DNA from: Fischerella muscicola PCC 7414
Lineage (GTDB): Bacteria > Cyanobacteriota > Cyanobacteriia > Cyanobacteriales > Nostocaceae
Direction: 5' to 3'
DNA: 64,000 nucleotides
Assembly: GCF_000317205.1 (NCBI RefSeq)
Contig: NZ_AJLK01000087.1
Location: 83,351-147,350, forward strand
The translations under genes were made by a program, and so were the position numbers. Shown in pieces: positions 26,686 to 36,826 of the stretch. Numbering within the stretch: the first letter of the stretch is position 1; the number at the start of each line of letters is the position of its first letter. The notes under the pieces are model-generated. The model searched no databases. It saw only the letters and a list, made by a program, of their open reading frames with translations, and was not told where the DNA came from.

Positions 26686-27927
26686 ATGGAAGACACTCCA
26701 CCATCCTTACCTGCTAAAACTGACCTGGTAATTATCGGTGCTGGTCCCCACGCTTTAACTTTGGTAACTCACTTGCTGCAAAAACGGCAAACTATGTGGG
26801 GAAAATTTCTGGTGTTTGACAAGAGTGGAAGGTGGATGAGTCGCTGGCAAAATCAATTTGCTGCTTTAGAAATTCCGCATTTGCGTTCCCCTGCTGTACA
26901 TCATCCCGATCCTAATCCTTTTGCCTTACGGAAATTTGCCGAATCTCGTCCTCATGAGTTTTTTCCTCCTTATGACTTGCCAGGGACTCGGCTATTTGAA
27001 GATTTTTGTCAGGATGTAATTCGCCGCTATTCGTTACAGCAGCAAGTAATTCCTCTTGGTGTGACACGTGTTGAACCTTTACCTCATCTGTTTCGCCCTC
27101 GCCTGCGTCTATGGTTGCAAGATGGACAATCAATCATTGCGCGACGGGTAGTACTCGCAACGGGTAGCAGTAAACTACAACTACCCGACTGGGTAAATAA
27201 GATAGAGTCTGGGTATCCTGAAGACAGGATTTGTCACTCAAGTTCAGTTGATTTACGTAAGTTATGCCTTAGAGGCGAAAGAGTATTAATTGTAGGTGGC
27301 GGGTTAACGAGTGGACATTTGGCAGTAGGTGCTATTTCTCGTGGTGCAAAAGTCGACTTGATGATCAGGCGACGGCTGCAAGAAAAATTATTCGATGCTG
27401 AACCCGGTTGGTTAGGGCCAAAGTATTTGAAGGGATTTTTTGCAGAACAAGATTACCAAAAGCGCTTTGCCACGATTTTGCAAGCGCGTAACGGTGGTTC
27501 TATGACACCAGCAATGGGAATGCAGCTACGACGAGAAGTACGTAGCGGTAATCTTAGGATTAACGAAAACTGTCAAGTGGTGATGGCACAGTGGACGGGA
27601 AAGAATTGGCAAGTGCAATGTAGTGATGGTACTCAGCATGAGTACAGTCGAATTTGGCTTTCCACTGGCACTAAATTTGATGTGACATCACAAGCGTTGT
27701 TACAAGAAGTATTAGAAGTGTACCCAATTAAGATAGTTAATGGTTTGCCAGTTCTGGATGAATATTTGCGCGTTCCTGGTTGTGAATTATTTCTAATGGG
27801 TGGGTTAGCAGCTTTACAAGTAGGGCCAACAGCACGAAATTTATCTGGTGCAAGAATGGCAAGTGAAAAGATTGTTCCAGCAATTGTGAAGCCGAGTATG
27901 GCGCTTTCACAGCTTAGAAGTGCTTAG
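26686..27927 (+). CDS. FAD/NAD(P)-dependent oxidoreductase (N-monooxygenase-like)
   Basis: A 413-residue flavoprotein. The FAD site is LVIIGAGPHALTLV (about 14-27) and a second Rossmann motif for NAD(P) is RVLIVGGGLTSGHLAVG (about 199-215). Layout resembles the lysine/ornithine N-monooxygenase and flavin monooxygenase superfamily, but no substrate can be assigned. It is the first gene after the Zur-type operator and is followed 89 bp later by hemB, so a role in zinc limitation (for example making a metal ligand) is a reasonable inference only. Confidence 0.82.
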   Translation: MEDTPPSLPAKTDLVIIGAGPHALTLVTHLLQKRQTMWGKFLVFDKSGRWMSRWQNQFAALEIPHLRSPAVHHPDPNPFALRKFAESRPHEFFPPYDLPGTRLFEDFCQDVIRRYSLQQQVIPLGVTRVEPLPHLFRPRLRLWLQDGQSIIARRVVLATGSSKLQLPDWVNKIESGYPEDRICHSSSVDLRKLCLRGERVLIVGGGLTSGHLAVGAISRGAKVDLMIRRRLQEKLFDAEPGWLGPKYLKGFFAEQDYQKRFATILQARNGGSMTPAMGMQLRREVRSGNLRINENCQVVMAQWTGKNWQVQCSDGTQHEYSRIWLSTGTKFDVTSQALLQEVLEVYPIKIVNGLPVLDEYLRVPGCELFLMGGLAALQVGPTARNLSGARMASEKIVPAIVKPSMALSQLRSA

Positions 27928-27992
27928 GATAATCAATTACAGAATATAATCCTCGCTGTTTGATGAGCGCTGGAGTGGATTAGAAGTACTGA

Positions 27993-29039
<1,047 letters not shown>

Positions 29040-29141
29040 GTAGGCATTATGAACTGTGTAAATCAAAAAACCTCACAAGCCTTGCCATAAAATTCTTACC
29101 CCTTCTGCCTGCTGCCTTCTGAATAAAAAATAGGATGAACT

Positions 29142-30170
29142 ATGACTCAATTCACTGCACCAAATGCAAACACAATTGCTGATATTCCCAAACGAGGAAT
29201 GCCTGTTACAATTATTACAGGATTTTTAGGTAGTGGTAAAACCACTCTGCTGAATCAAATTCTTAAAAACAAACAAGATTTAAAAGTCGCCGTTCTTGTC
29301 AATGAGTTTGGTGACATTAATATTGATAGTCAATTGCTAGTTTCAATAGACGAAGATATGCTGGAACTAAGCAATGGCTGTATTTGCTGTACGATCAATG
29401 ATGGATTAGTTGATGCTGTTTATCGGGTTTTGGAAAGAGAAGAACGCATTGATTATCTTGTCATTGAGACTACTGGTGTTGCTGACCCTCTGCCGATTAT
29501 TTTAACTTTTCTGGGTACAGAACTGCGAGATTTAACTCACCTAGATTCTATCCTGACATTGGTAGATTCTGAGACATTTAACCACGAACATTTTCTCAGT
29601 GAAGCAGCGTTAAAACAGCTTACCTATGGAGATATTGTTCTCTTAAATAAAACTGATTTGGTTACACAAGAAAAGTTGGAGGAATTAGAAGCTTATATCC
29701 GGGAAGTGAAAGTAGGTGCAAAAATTTTGCACACCACCTATGGTCAAGTGCCGTTACCATTAATTTTAGGTGTGGATTTAACTCCCAAAGATGAATATTA
29801 TTCTCTTATTGAGGATAAACATGAGCATAATCACACTCATGAGCATCATCATCACCATCATCATGGGCACCACTCCCATCATTTAGAAAATGATGGATTT
29901 ATTTCGGTTTCTTTTCAAAGTGATAGACCTTTTGATGTTCATAAATTTGAGAATTTTTTAAATGAAGAAATTCCCCAAGATGTCTTTAGAGCAAAAGGTA
30001 TTCTTTGGTTTAGTGATAGTAATTTACGACATATATTTCAACTTAGCGGACCTCGTTATAGCTTAAACGGTGATGAATGGCTGACTCCACCCAAAAATCA
30101 GCTAGTTTTCATTGGTAGAAATTTGGATGCAAATGAGATTAATTCTCTGCTTAACCAATGCTTGGCATGA
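29142..30170 (+). CDS. COG0523/CobW-family GTPase, His-rich (putative zinc metallochaperone)
   Basis: A 342-residue G3E GTPase. Walker A is GFLGSGKTT (27-35), the family metal motif GCICC is at 79-83, and NKTD gives guanine specificity. A histidine-rich loop (about 227-247, including a run of seven His) lies before the C-terminal CobW domain. Such proteins deliver zinc or cobalt to target enzymes; those with Zur control serve zinc allocation under starvation. AGGATGAACT precedes the ATG; it follows hemB by 102 bp in the same direction. Confidence 0.92.
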   Translation: MTQFTAPNANTIADIPKRGMPVTIITGFLGSGKTTLLNQILKNKQDLKVAVLVNEFGDINIDSQLLVSIDEDMLELSNGCICCTINDGLVDAVYRVLEREERIDYLVIETTGVADPLPIILTFLGTELRDLTHLDSILTLVDSETFNHEHFLSEAALKQLTYGDIVLLNKTDLVTQEKLEELEAYIREVKVGAKILHTTYGQVPLPLILGVDLTPKDEYYSLIEDKHEHNHTHEHHHHHHHGHHSHHLENDGFISVSFQSDRPFDVHKFENFLNEEIPQDVFRAKGILWFSDSNLRHIFQLSGPRYSLNGDEWLTPPKNQLVFIGRNLDANEINSLLNQCLA

Positions 30171-30383
30171 TTAGAATGTGTTAAGTGATAATTAACTAAG
30201 TCATTAGAACTTTTGCAAAAGTTGAATTAAACCCCCGAAGCTGGAGAGTTTCGGGGGGAAGAAAGTTGATTTAGTTTCAAAATTATGCTGTGGCACGCTA
30301 CTAGAAAACTTTTGCGATCACAGATTTACGTTTACCAACCGCAACAGCTAGACTCGTAACCGCAACAGTGATCGCAGTTGTGT
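30171..30383. other. Intergenic region with terminator-like hairpin
   Basis: A stem of CCCCCGAA (30232-30239) and TTCGGGGG (30250-30257) follows the COG0523 gene by about 60 bases. It lacks a U-tract and may end the operon. The rest has CGCAACAG repeats. Confidence 0.45.
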
Positions 30384-30482
30384 ATGCAGGAAGCTAACTT
30401 TATTACAGGTCAGATAATTCATGTTGATGGCGGTGCATCGATTATGGATTCAGTGTATCCCCTCGATATTCAGCAGGGCTAA
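30384..30482 (+). pseudogene. C-terminal remnant of a short-chain dehydrogenase (SDR)
   Basis: An isolated frame reads MQEANFITGQIIHVDGGASI and ends MDSVYPLDIQQG. The part FITGQIIHVDGG is the conserved end of SDR oxidoreductases. The cofactor-binding and catalytic parts are not found upstream, so this is a leftover of a lost gene. Confidence 0.75.
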
Positions 30483-30649
30483 CGCAGCCATGGGGAGTGT
30501 CAGGAGTGTGGGAATAAACACTAACTACTAACCATTAACTACTAACCACCAACAACCAACAACAAACAACTACTAACCAATTACCATTGACTATTGACCA
30601 TTAATAAATAACTAATTACAAATGATTAGTGACTAATGACTAAACAAAG

Positions 30650-31444
30650 ATGAATTTTGGCAGACTTTACGTGATAGCAACAAATGTGTTCCGAGAAGTG
30701 GTGCGCGATCGCATTTTATTCATGATCGGCTTTTATATCATTATCCTTGCCACTGCTATCTACTTTCTCCCTGAATTTGCTGCTGCTACAGAAGACAAGA
30801 TGTTTCTAGATTTTGCTCTGGCGGCGATGAATCTTCTTGGTTTGGTTGTAGCTGTATTTGTTGGTACAGGATTAATTAATAAGGAAATTGAGAAACGTAC
30901 TGTTTTAGTGTTAATTGCTAAACCTATCAGTCGTGCTGAATTGATCGTTGGTAAATATTTGGGGTTGTTGTCATTGCTAGCAGTTCTGATTACTGCTATG
31001 ACAGTGATCACTCTTGTATTTTTGCAATTAGGCAAAGTTCCTTATTCAAAAGTTCCTTATTCAATAGCGAGTGTTCTAATTTCTGCATTTTTTCTATTTT
31101 TGCAGTTGTCTTTAATGACAGCTGTAGCTATTACTTTGGGTGTGTTTACTACTTCCCTATTAGCAACTGTTTTGACTTTTGCTGTATATTTAATGGGTAA
31201 TATAACTCAGGACATACTACAACTTGGTCGTCTTGGTCGTAAACATGGGATTGAAACTTTAACTCAAGGTTTATATCTAGTATTGCCAGATTTATCTAGA
31301 TTAGATGTGAAAAATGATGCTATTTATGGTCTGGCTGCATTACCTAACTCAACTACACTCATTAGTAATGTTGGTTATGGCTTATTGTACACCTTGATGC
31401 TGTTAGCGATCGCCATTCTTATTTTTTCACAACGGGAGTTTTAG
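30650..31444 (+). CDS. ABC-2-type transporter permease
   Basis: A 264-residue membrane protein with six predicted helices. The N-terminal VIATNVFREVVRDRILFMIG and KRTVLVLIAKPISRAELIVGKYLG match the ABC-2 permease family. No ATP-binding gene is adjacent, so the partner must be elsewhere. A direct repeat KVPYSKVPYS (about 126-135) suggests a small in-frame duplication. It is preceded by a long stretch of CTAACCA/ACAACCAA repeats. Substrate unknown. Confidence 0.8.
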   Translation: MNFGRLYVIATNVFREVVRDRILFMIGFYIIILATAIYFLPEFAAATEDKMFLDFALAAMNLLGLVVAVFVGTGLINKEIEKRTVLVLIAKPISRAELIVGKYLGLLSLLAVLITAMTVITLVFLQLGKVPYSKVPYSIASVLISAFFLFLQLSLMTAVAITLGVFTTSLLATVLTFAVYLMGNITQDILQLGRLGRKHGIETLTQGLYLVLPDLSRLDVKNDAIYGLAALPNSTTLISNVGYGLLYTLMLLAIAILIFSQREF

Positions 31445-31555
31445 GTGGGGAATCGGGGACAGGGGATCGGGGATTGGGACACGGAGGACAAGGAAGCTAT
31501 TTTTCTCCCCTTCTCCTTTGTCTTCATCCTTTCCCTGATCCCTGATACCCTATCC

Positions 31556-32176
31556 CTATCTCCTAATATCTACTCGAATTGTACCGTCAGGCATAATTGT
31601 TTCATAAAGTTTTGCATTCTTAAAATTGGCATTTTCTAGATTAGCTTCACTAAAGTTTGCTGCCATGAGATTAGCCCATTTTAGGTCTGCGCCTGTTAAG
31701 TTAGCTTGATTGAAATTAGCTTCTACTAAAACAGATCCACATAGCTTTGCATTAGTGAGATTTGCTCTGACTAAATTTGCTTCAACCAGCGATGCTTCAA
31801 TTAATTGGGCTGCACTTAAGTTAGCTTCCCTTAAATCAGCATTACATAGAGAAGCACCCCACAATTTACTACCACTTAATTGTACTCGCCATAAACAAGC
31901 TCCACATAAATTTGCTTGGGTTAAATCAGCTTGACTTAAATCAGCATCACAGAAATTTACTTGTTGTAAATTTGCTTCCCTGAGATTTGCACCGGTAAGT
32001 ATCGCCCCACTAAAATTTGCGCTACGTAAATCTGCCCCTCTAAAGTTTATTTTGCTTAAATCAATTCCTCTAAGATCAATTCCGCTTAAGTCACATCCAC
32101 TAAAGTCTCTACCTTCAATATTTCTCTCTGTGATTTGACTTAAAACTTGCTCTTGCTTGTCAGCATGGTTTTGCAT
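31556..32176 (-). CDS. Pentapeptide-repeat protein
   Basis: 206 residues from ATG 32176, which has AGAGGT upstream; a longer reading is less likely. After about 20 polar residues nearly the whole protein is A(D/N)LXX repeats (RGADL, RSANF, TGANL and so on), about 34 units that should fold into a right-handed quadrilateral beta helix. A short tail (IMPDGTIRVDIRR) ends it. No partner domain. Function unknown. Confidence 0.88.
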   Translation of the reverse strand: MQNHADKQEQVLSQITERNIEGRDFSGCDLSGIDLRGIDLSKINFRGADLRSANFSGAILTGANLREANLQQVNFCDADLSQADLTQANLCGACLWRVQLSGSKLWGASLCNADLREANLSAAQLIEASLVEANLVRANLTNAKLCGSVLVEANFNQANLTGADLKWANLMAANFSEANLENANFKNAKLYETIMPDGTIRVDIRR

Positions 32177-32604
32177 GTGATTTACCTCTAAGGTGTGCCT
32201 AGATGTAGTAGTAAGGGCGAAGCATTTACTGATAATTTTTTTAGAAAAAATTGTCATCTCGATACTTCGCTCGTAAATTAGCTCAGAGTTTTTACTAGTA
32301 ATTAATGGTCAAAGTAATTCCGGATTCGAAACTATGAATTCCAAATTGAGGTGGTTTCATACTCTCATTTGGAACAAGTGTCAAATTTCGCCCTGATGAT
32401 ATATGTATCTTGAGATTACACTCCAAAAGCTTACAAGCTAGGTAGCAAATCTAGAAAAAATAGGAAAAAATTTTTTATCGGTTGTGAAAGCCATAATAGT
32501 ACGTTCTCAATGTAATTTTTTTGTCAAAATACCCTGATAAGAATCAGGAAATTTTCATAAAAGAGAACTTCTACTACCAACGCGATCGCTATTGTTGCTA
32601 TACC
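32177..32604. other. AT-rich intergenic region
   Basis: Should contain the promoter of the pentapeptide gene on the reverse strand. No gene, repeat or strong terminator was recognised. Confidence 0.4.
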
Positions 32605-33183
32605 TTACGGTGTTCGCATTGGTAATGGCTGCCAGTTAGAATAGCCCGCAAGATGATTCCAGTATGCAAGATAACCGACAAAAGCAAAAATTAGAGCAGC
32701 AATTACTAGCACTATTGCACCAAATAACCGCCAGTTACGATTTGTCTTCAGATACAGTGTTGGTGCTGCACAAACTCCACCTAGCCCCGTTAAAATAAAT
32801 CCAATACCTGAGAGGAGTGGATTTTGCGTCAAATTAAGATTGATGATACGCACCCCAATCACAATAGCAGCCAGTCCAGCAAAAAAAGCATAAATTGCTA
32901 CTGTGAGTAAATCCCATCCCAAAGCTAAGGCTAAAGAAGCAGACAAAAATAAAATACCGAATAATACTGTCATTTCACCATAGGCAATGTTGAAAATTCC
33001 TCGTACTGGCCAGGTAAAAGTCATGTGTAAACCAGTAACTAGTGCGATCGCCCCTGTCATTCCAAATCCAGGAATCCAGCGTTTTTGATAAGCGTGATCT
33101 AAACCGAAATACACATAACCAGCTAGAAGAAATAGCCCGGCTACCAGATTAATCAACATCAAGGTGATATAGTTAATAAACAT
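32605..33183 (-). CDS. DUF981-like integral membrane protein
   Basis: 192 residues, with about six membrane helices and no soluble domain. The segment NIAYGEMTVLFGILFL and overall spacing resemble the DUF981 family. Function unknown. Neighbours give no lead. A short inverted repeat (CTACATGTAGATAG) lies just upstream of its start. Confidence 0.65.
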   Translation of the reverse strand: MFINYITLMLINLVAGLFLLAGYVYFGLDHAYQKRWIPGFGMTGAIALVTGLHMTFTWPVRGIFNIAYGEMTVLFGILFLSASLALALGWDLLTVAIYAFFAGLAAIVIGVRIINLNLTQNPLLSGIGFILTGLGGVCAAPTLYLKTNRNWRLFGAIVLVIAALIFAFVGYLAYWNHLAGYSNWQPLPMRTP

Positions 33184-33506
33184 TTATCTACATGTAGATA
33201 GTATTTAACTCACATTTGAATCTAAAATTCGGTTATTGAAAATCTGTAGTGAGAAGCATTTTTTAATAATTTTATAATGCCATAGTGTCAAACAGTTATT
33301 AGATTAACAAAGATATTCTAGAAATACAAAAAATCTCACTTCAAATAGCCAAGATTAAATAAAGGGTCAGATCAAGTTCGGTTAACCATTTATAATAAAA
33401 GACCCTCTTCGCAGAGGGGCTGTTCTTGTGAGGTTAAACGAGAATTATAAGTAATCATGCTTATATTGGATAACGCCACCGATGCGATCGCTCAAACAAT
33501 TAGTTT
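33184..33506. other. Intergenic region between two reverse-strand genes
   Basis: AT-rich. Holds the terminator of the sugar permease gene (33391-33419) and the promoter side of the DUF981-like gene. No small gene recognised. Confidence 0.4.
33391..33419 (-). terminator. Intrinsic terminator of the sugar ABC permease gene
   Basis: On the reverse strand CCCTCT and AGAGGG (33403-33418) form a 6-bp stem around GCGA and are followed by TCTTTTATT. It lies about 90 bases after the permease stop. Confidence 0.65.
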
Positions 33507-34400
33507 TTAACTTTCCTCTCTCCAAGTTTGTAACTGCAAATATACTAGTATCAGTGTCACCGCAAATAGTACTGTGGCAGCGGCTGCTGCGTAACCAAAA
33601 TCAAATTGAGCAAAAGCCTCTTGGTAAATGTAATAAACCATTAAATTAGTAGAATTCAAAGGCCCACCACCAGTAATTACATACACTTGCTCAAAACTCC
33701 GCAATGTAAAAATCATAGTGGTGACGAGCGCAAATATTAGAGTTGATTGCAATCCTGGTAGGGTAATGTACCAAAACTTTTGCCAAGCATTAGCGCCATC
33801 GAGTTCCGCAGCTTCGTATCGACTTGGAGGAATGGTTTGTAACCCTGCTAAAAATACCACCATGTTAAACCCGAGTTGTTTCCAAATACTCAAGATAATC
33901 AGTACTGGCATTGCCCAAACAGTACTACTCAGCCAGGGAATCCCTTTAATACCTATGACATCTAATAACGTATTCACAGCACCATCGTTTTGAAATAACC
34001 AACGAAATCCCAATCCAGCCGCAACTAAGGAGATAATTGAGGGTAAAAAATATACACCCCGCAACAAACCACGCAAAGGCAAAGCCTGGTTTAACAGTAC
34101 CGCTAGTCCTAAAGGGATAACCAAACTGGGAATAACAGTAGCAAGGGTAAAATAAATAGTATTAAAAATAACTTGCCAAAAGTCGGAGTTAGATAGCAAG
34201 CGCCAGTAATTTTTTAAGCCTATCCAGTGTATGCCACCAGAAGTGAACATACCACTAGTAAAACTGAGATAAAACAAGTAGGCGATGGGCCAAAGGATAA
34301 AAAGACTCAATAAAATCAGTGCTGGAGTGAGAAAAATCCAAGCAGCAACGGCATCATTATCCAACCACGACTGACTAGATTTACTATATATTTTTGGCAT
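33507..34400 (-). CDS. Sugar ABC transporter permease (MalF/UgpA type)
   Basis: 297 residues with six membrane helices. The cytoplasmic EAA loop is YEAAELDGANAWQKFWYITLPGL, the ATPase-docking motif of binding-protein-dependent importers. It belongs to the MalFG family for sugars or glycerol-phosphate. No second permease, ATPase or binding protein lies nearby, and a terminator follows, so it is transcribed alone. Scattered transporter parts are usual in cyanobacteria. It is divergent from purN, 21 bp apart. Confidence 0.88.
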   Translation of the reverse strand: MPKIYSKSSQSWLDNDAVAAWIFLTPALILLSLFILWPIAYLFYLSFTSGMFTSGGIHWIGLKNYWRLLSNSDFWQVIFNTIYFTLATVIPSLVIPLGLAVLLNQALPLRGLLRGVYFLPSIISLVAAGLGFRWLFQNDGAVNTLLDVIGIKGIPWLSSTVWAMPVLIILSIWKQLGFNMVVFLAGLQTIPPSRYEAAELDGANAWQKFWYITLPGLQSTLIFALVTTMIFTLRSFEQVYVITGGGPLNSTNLMVYYIYQEAFAQFDFGYAAAAATVLFAVTLILVYLQLQTWREES

Positions 34401-34421
34401 CTATAAAATTAACCTGTCGTT

Positions 34422-35066
34422 ATGACACTCCGCCCTGATTCTAGCGTTAGCCTGGTTTCTCCTCAAATTCAAGACGCATTTACTCAAAGCACTCCTTTAA
34501 AATTGGGAATCATGGCTTCGGGAAGTGGCAGTAACTTTGAAGCAGTTGCCCAAGCCATCAAAGACAAGCAACTCAATGCCCAAATTCAAGTATTAATTTA
34601 CAACAACCCAGATGCCTATGCCGCAGTCCGGGCTAGTAATTGGAATGTACCTGCCGTACTTCTCAACCACCGTGACTACGATAGCCGTGAAGAGTTTGAT
34701 CGGCAAATTGTCCAAACTCTACGGCAGTATGATGTGGATTGGGTAATTATGGCTGGTTGGATGCGACTAGTGACAGAAGTGTTAATTGATGCTTTTCCGA
34801 ATAAAATTATCAATATTCATCCCAGTTTATTACCTAGTTTTAAGGGTTCCCGTGCCGTGGAGCAAGCCCTCGCTACTGGTGTAAAAATTGCTGGCTGTAC
34901 AGTGCATTTAGTTTGTTTGGAAATGGACAGTGGCCCAATTTTAATGCAGGCAGCGGTTCCCATCTTGCCTGATGATACGCCCGAAACCCTCCACGCCAGA
35001 ATTCAAGTGCAGGAACACAGGATATTACCACAAGCGATCGCACTAGCGGCACAACAAGCTTCATGA
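34422..35066 (+). CDS. purN: Phosphoribosylglycinamide formyltransferase
   Basis: 214 residues; transfers a formyl group from 10-formyl-THF to GAR in purine synthesis. Recognisable parts are IMASGSGSNFEAV (phosphate loop), VIMAGWMRLV, the catalytic INIHPSLLPSFKG (Asn and His) and the Asp in VHLVCLEMDSGPIL. Complete and normal in length apart from about 25 extra N-terminal residues. The start codons of purN and the sugar permease are only 21 bp apart. Confidence 0.95.
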   Translation: MTLRPDSSVSLVSPQIQDAFTQSTPLKLGIMASGSGSNFEAVAQAIKDKQLNAQIQVLIYNNPDAYAAVRASNWNVPAVLLNHRDYDSREEFDRQIVQTLRQYDVDWVIMAGWMRLVTEVLIDAFPNKIINIHPSLLPSFKGSRAVEQALATGVKIAGCTVHLVCLEMDSGPILMQAAVPILPDDTPETLHARIQVQEHRILPQAIALAAQQAS

Positions 35067-35141
35067 AAGTATGCTGGAACTACTTTCAGAAGTATATAAA
35101 GCATCCTCAAGGAGTTTTTAATCTCACTTATCAGCATTAAA

Positions 35142-35375
35142 AACTCGTCAGCAAATATCAAAACCTTGTGAACGAGTGCTAGAATTTCAACCGCGAGTCT
35201 CAGAACTGTATAAACTGAGTATTATAAGCTTGTTAGCGAGTCTTTGAACTTCATCAACGACTGTGAGAACTTCGTCAGCAAGTATCAAAACCTCGTGAAC
35301 GAGTATTAAAACTTAATCAACGAGTAGTAGAACTTCATTAGCGAGTGCCAAAAACTCGTGAATGAGTGTTATAAC
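35142..35375. repeat. Degenerate 21-bp tandem repeat, about 11 units
   Basis: Units start with AAC(T/C)T and carry a second block (A/G)ACGAGT about 10 bases on, for example AACTTCATCAACGACTGTGAG. Successive unit starts at 35142, 35162, 35183, 35204, 35226, 35247, 35268, 35289, 35310, 35331 and 35353 are 20-22, mostly 21, bases apart. The period equals seven codons, but stops occur in the frames examined. It is not a CRISPR: there are no unique spacers. Confidence 0.7.
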
Positions 35376-35411
35376 ATTACGGCTCTTATCAAAAATTACT
35401 CTACTTAGTAT

Positions 35412-35777
35412 CTACGGACGGGTCAACAATTCCAAATTATGTCCGTCGGGGTCATAGAAATAGAAACCGCGTCCTCCATTCCTATGATTGATTTGGTTTT
35501 TATTTCGATGCATGGGGTCGCTACTATATTCCAATCCTGCTTCTTGGACGCGTGCGAAGATTGCATCAAATTCCTCATCACTAACATGGAATGCGTAGTG
35601 ATGCGACTCAAATTCCTCTCTATCGTCAAAGTCAAGGGTGAGAGTATCATTGACACGTACAGCAGCAAAGTGACCAACAGAAGGCTCAACTTTTAGACCA
35701 AAAATTTGTGCAAAAAAGCGTGCTGCTGCTTCTTTGTCACGTGCAGGTACTATGGTGTGATTTAAAGTAATTGTCAT
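35412..35777 (-). CDS. VOC-family (glyoxalase/bleomycin-resistance-like) protein
   Basis: 121 residues from ATG 35777, supported by GGAGGTATGAA. Single vicinal-oxygen-chelate domain: MTITLNHTIVPARDKEAAAR, the strand HHYAFHVSDEEFD, and the ending GRGFYFYDPDGHNLELLTR with the metal-binding Glu. It probably dimerises and binds a divalent metal. The substrate is unknown. Confidence 0.88.
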   Translation of the reverse strand: MTITLNHTIVPARDKEAAARFFAQIFGLKVEPSVGHFAAVRVNDTLTLDFDDREEFESHHYAFHVSDEEFDAIFARVQEAGLEYSSDPMHRNKNQINHRNGGRGFYFYDPDGHNLELLTRP

Positions 35778-35830
35778 TTCATACCTCCGGGAGTGTGGGG
35801 AGTGTGGGGAGATGGGGAGGTGGGGAGGTG

Positions 35831-35877
35831 GGGAACTCGGGGCCCCCACTCCCTTGGGGGAGTGGGGATTAGGGGCA
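35831..35877. repeat. Dispersed GC-rich repeat, copy 2
   Basis: Same element as at 11120-11167: GGGAACTC, then GGGCCCCCAC...GTGGGGATTAGGGGC. The internal hairpin CCCCCACTCCC/GGGGGAGTGGGG is better preserved here. Confidence 0.75.
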
Positions 35878-35909
35878 GTGGGGAGGTGGGGAGGTGGGGA
35901 GTAATGTAG

Positions 35910-35931
35910 AGACGCTTCAAACAGCGCGTCT
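35910..35931. repeat. Imperfect palindrome AGACGCTTCAAACAGCGCGTCT-type, copy 2
   Basis: Identical in its 22 bases to the copy at 20868-20889, here preceded by GTAG and followed by GGGAG. Confidence 0.75.
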
Positions 35932-36044
35932 GGGAGTGTGAAGGGTGTAGTTCAGTTATCAGTTATCAGTTATCAAATTCTATTATTCACTGTTTACTGA
36001 TTCCTAACCACTAACCACTACCCACTACCTACTACCTACTGTAC

Positions 36045-36064
36045 AGACGTGCCATGGCACGTCT
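36045..36064. repeat. Perfect 20-bp palindrome, copy 2
   Basis: AGACGTGCCATGGCACGTCT between GTAC and GGTACAACC. The flanks are shared with copy 3, so the repeated unit is longer than the palindrome. Confidence 0.85.
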
Positions 36065-36081
36065 GGTACAACCACTAACAA

Positions 36082-36645
36082 TTATGCAGTTTGGTCTGAA
36101 GGATTTAAAGCAGAACGTCCGTTCAATGACAGCATTACACGAGAAACACCAGTGAATAGAACACTAGCACCTAGCAGTGTTCCCAGCAGCCAAGGTGCAT
36201 TGAAAGGCCACTGGAACCAAATCATTCCACCTAAAATAAGGGTAATAATGCCGTCAGTGAGTACCCAAGTCCAGTTTTGTTGGGGGCGTAACTTGAATGC
36301 CAGGATCAACTCGAAGACGCCTTCGGTTAATAAGAAGCTACCGAGTAATAGGGTTAGTGTCAGAATACCTGTGCGAGGGTAAATAAGCAGCATGATACCA
36401 GTAGCGATGTAAAGGCCACTCAACAAAACTTTCCAAACAAAGCCGCCTCGCTCCCGGGTATTATACGCATAGAATAATTTGGCAAACCCGGCAGAAGTCA
36501 GGATGACTGCAAACCAGGTTTCAGCGAAAATAGTTGTGACAACAGGTAGTGCGATCGCAATTATTCCCAACACAGTCAGGATAATACCCATCCATAGCGA
36601 TCGGTTATCATTTTTGTTGATGTTATCAGAAACGTTGGTTGTCAT
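36082..36645 (-). CDS. HdeD-family (DUF308) membrane protein
   Basis: 187 residues with six membrane helices in three pairs, as in HdeD: LTVLGIIAIALPVVTTIFAE, ILTLTLLLGSFLLTEGVFEL and LLGASVLFTGVSRVML. In enterics HdeD is linked to acid resistance; in cyanobacteria the role is unknown. The start is followed by a polar N-terminus. Confidence 0.87.
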   Translation of the reverse strand: MTTNVSDNINKNDNRSLWMGIILTVLGIIAIALPVVTTIFAETWFAVILTSAGFAKLFYAYNTRERGGFVWKVLLSGLYIATGIMLLIYPRTGILTLTLLLGSFLLTEGVFELILAFKLRPQQNWTWVLTDGIITLILGGMIWFQWPFNAPWLLGTLLGASVLFTGVSRVMLSLNGRSALNPSDQTA

Positions 36646-36826
36646 ATAAATTTTTTCCCTTAGCTGAGAATAAACCTAACAATCAGGCTAGAAAATTTCT
36701 CAGCAAGTAGGGTATAACCCTAAGATAGACTCCGGCTTACTTTTGGTACTATCTTTAACACTACTTTTGGAGTAGACTACAACGTTTATTTTTGACACTG
36801 GGGGCTACAAATGTCACCGTTTTAAG

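Larger units (their letters stand above)
35778..36081. other. Repeat-filled intergenic region
   Basis: Made of GTGGGGAG runs, the second copy of the GC-rich repeat (35831-35877), an imperfect palindrome (35910-35931), TAACCACTACC runs and a perfect palindrome (36045-36064). No gene. Confidence 0.6.

Noticed and set aside
35142..35375. Possible CRISPR array after purN
   Set aside because: The units are contiguous 21-mers with no unique spacers and strong degeneration, so it is a tandem repeat, not repeat-spacer DNA.
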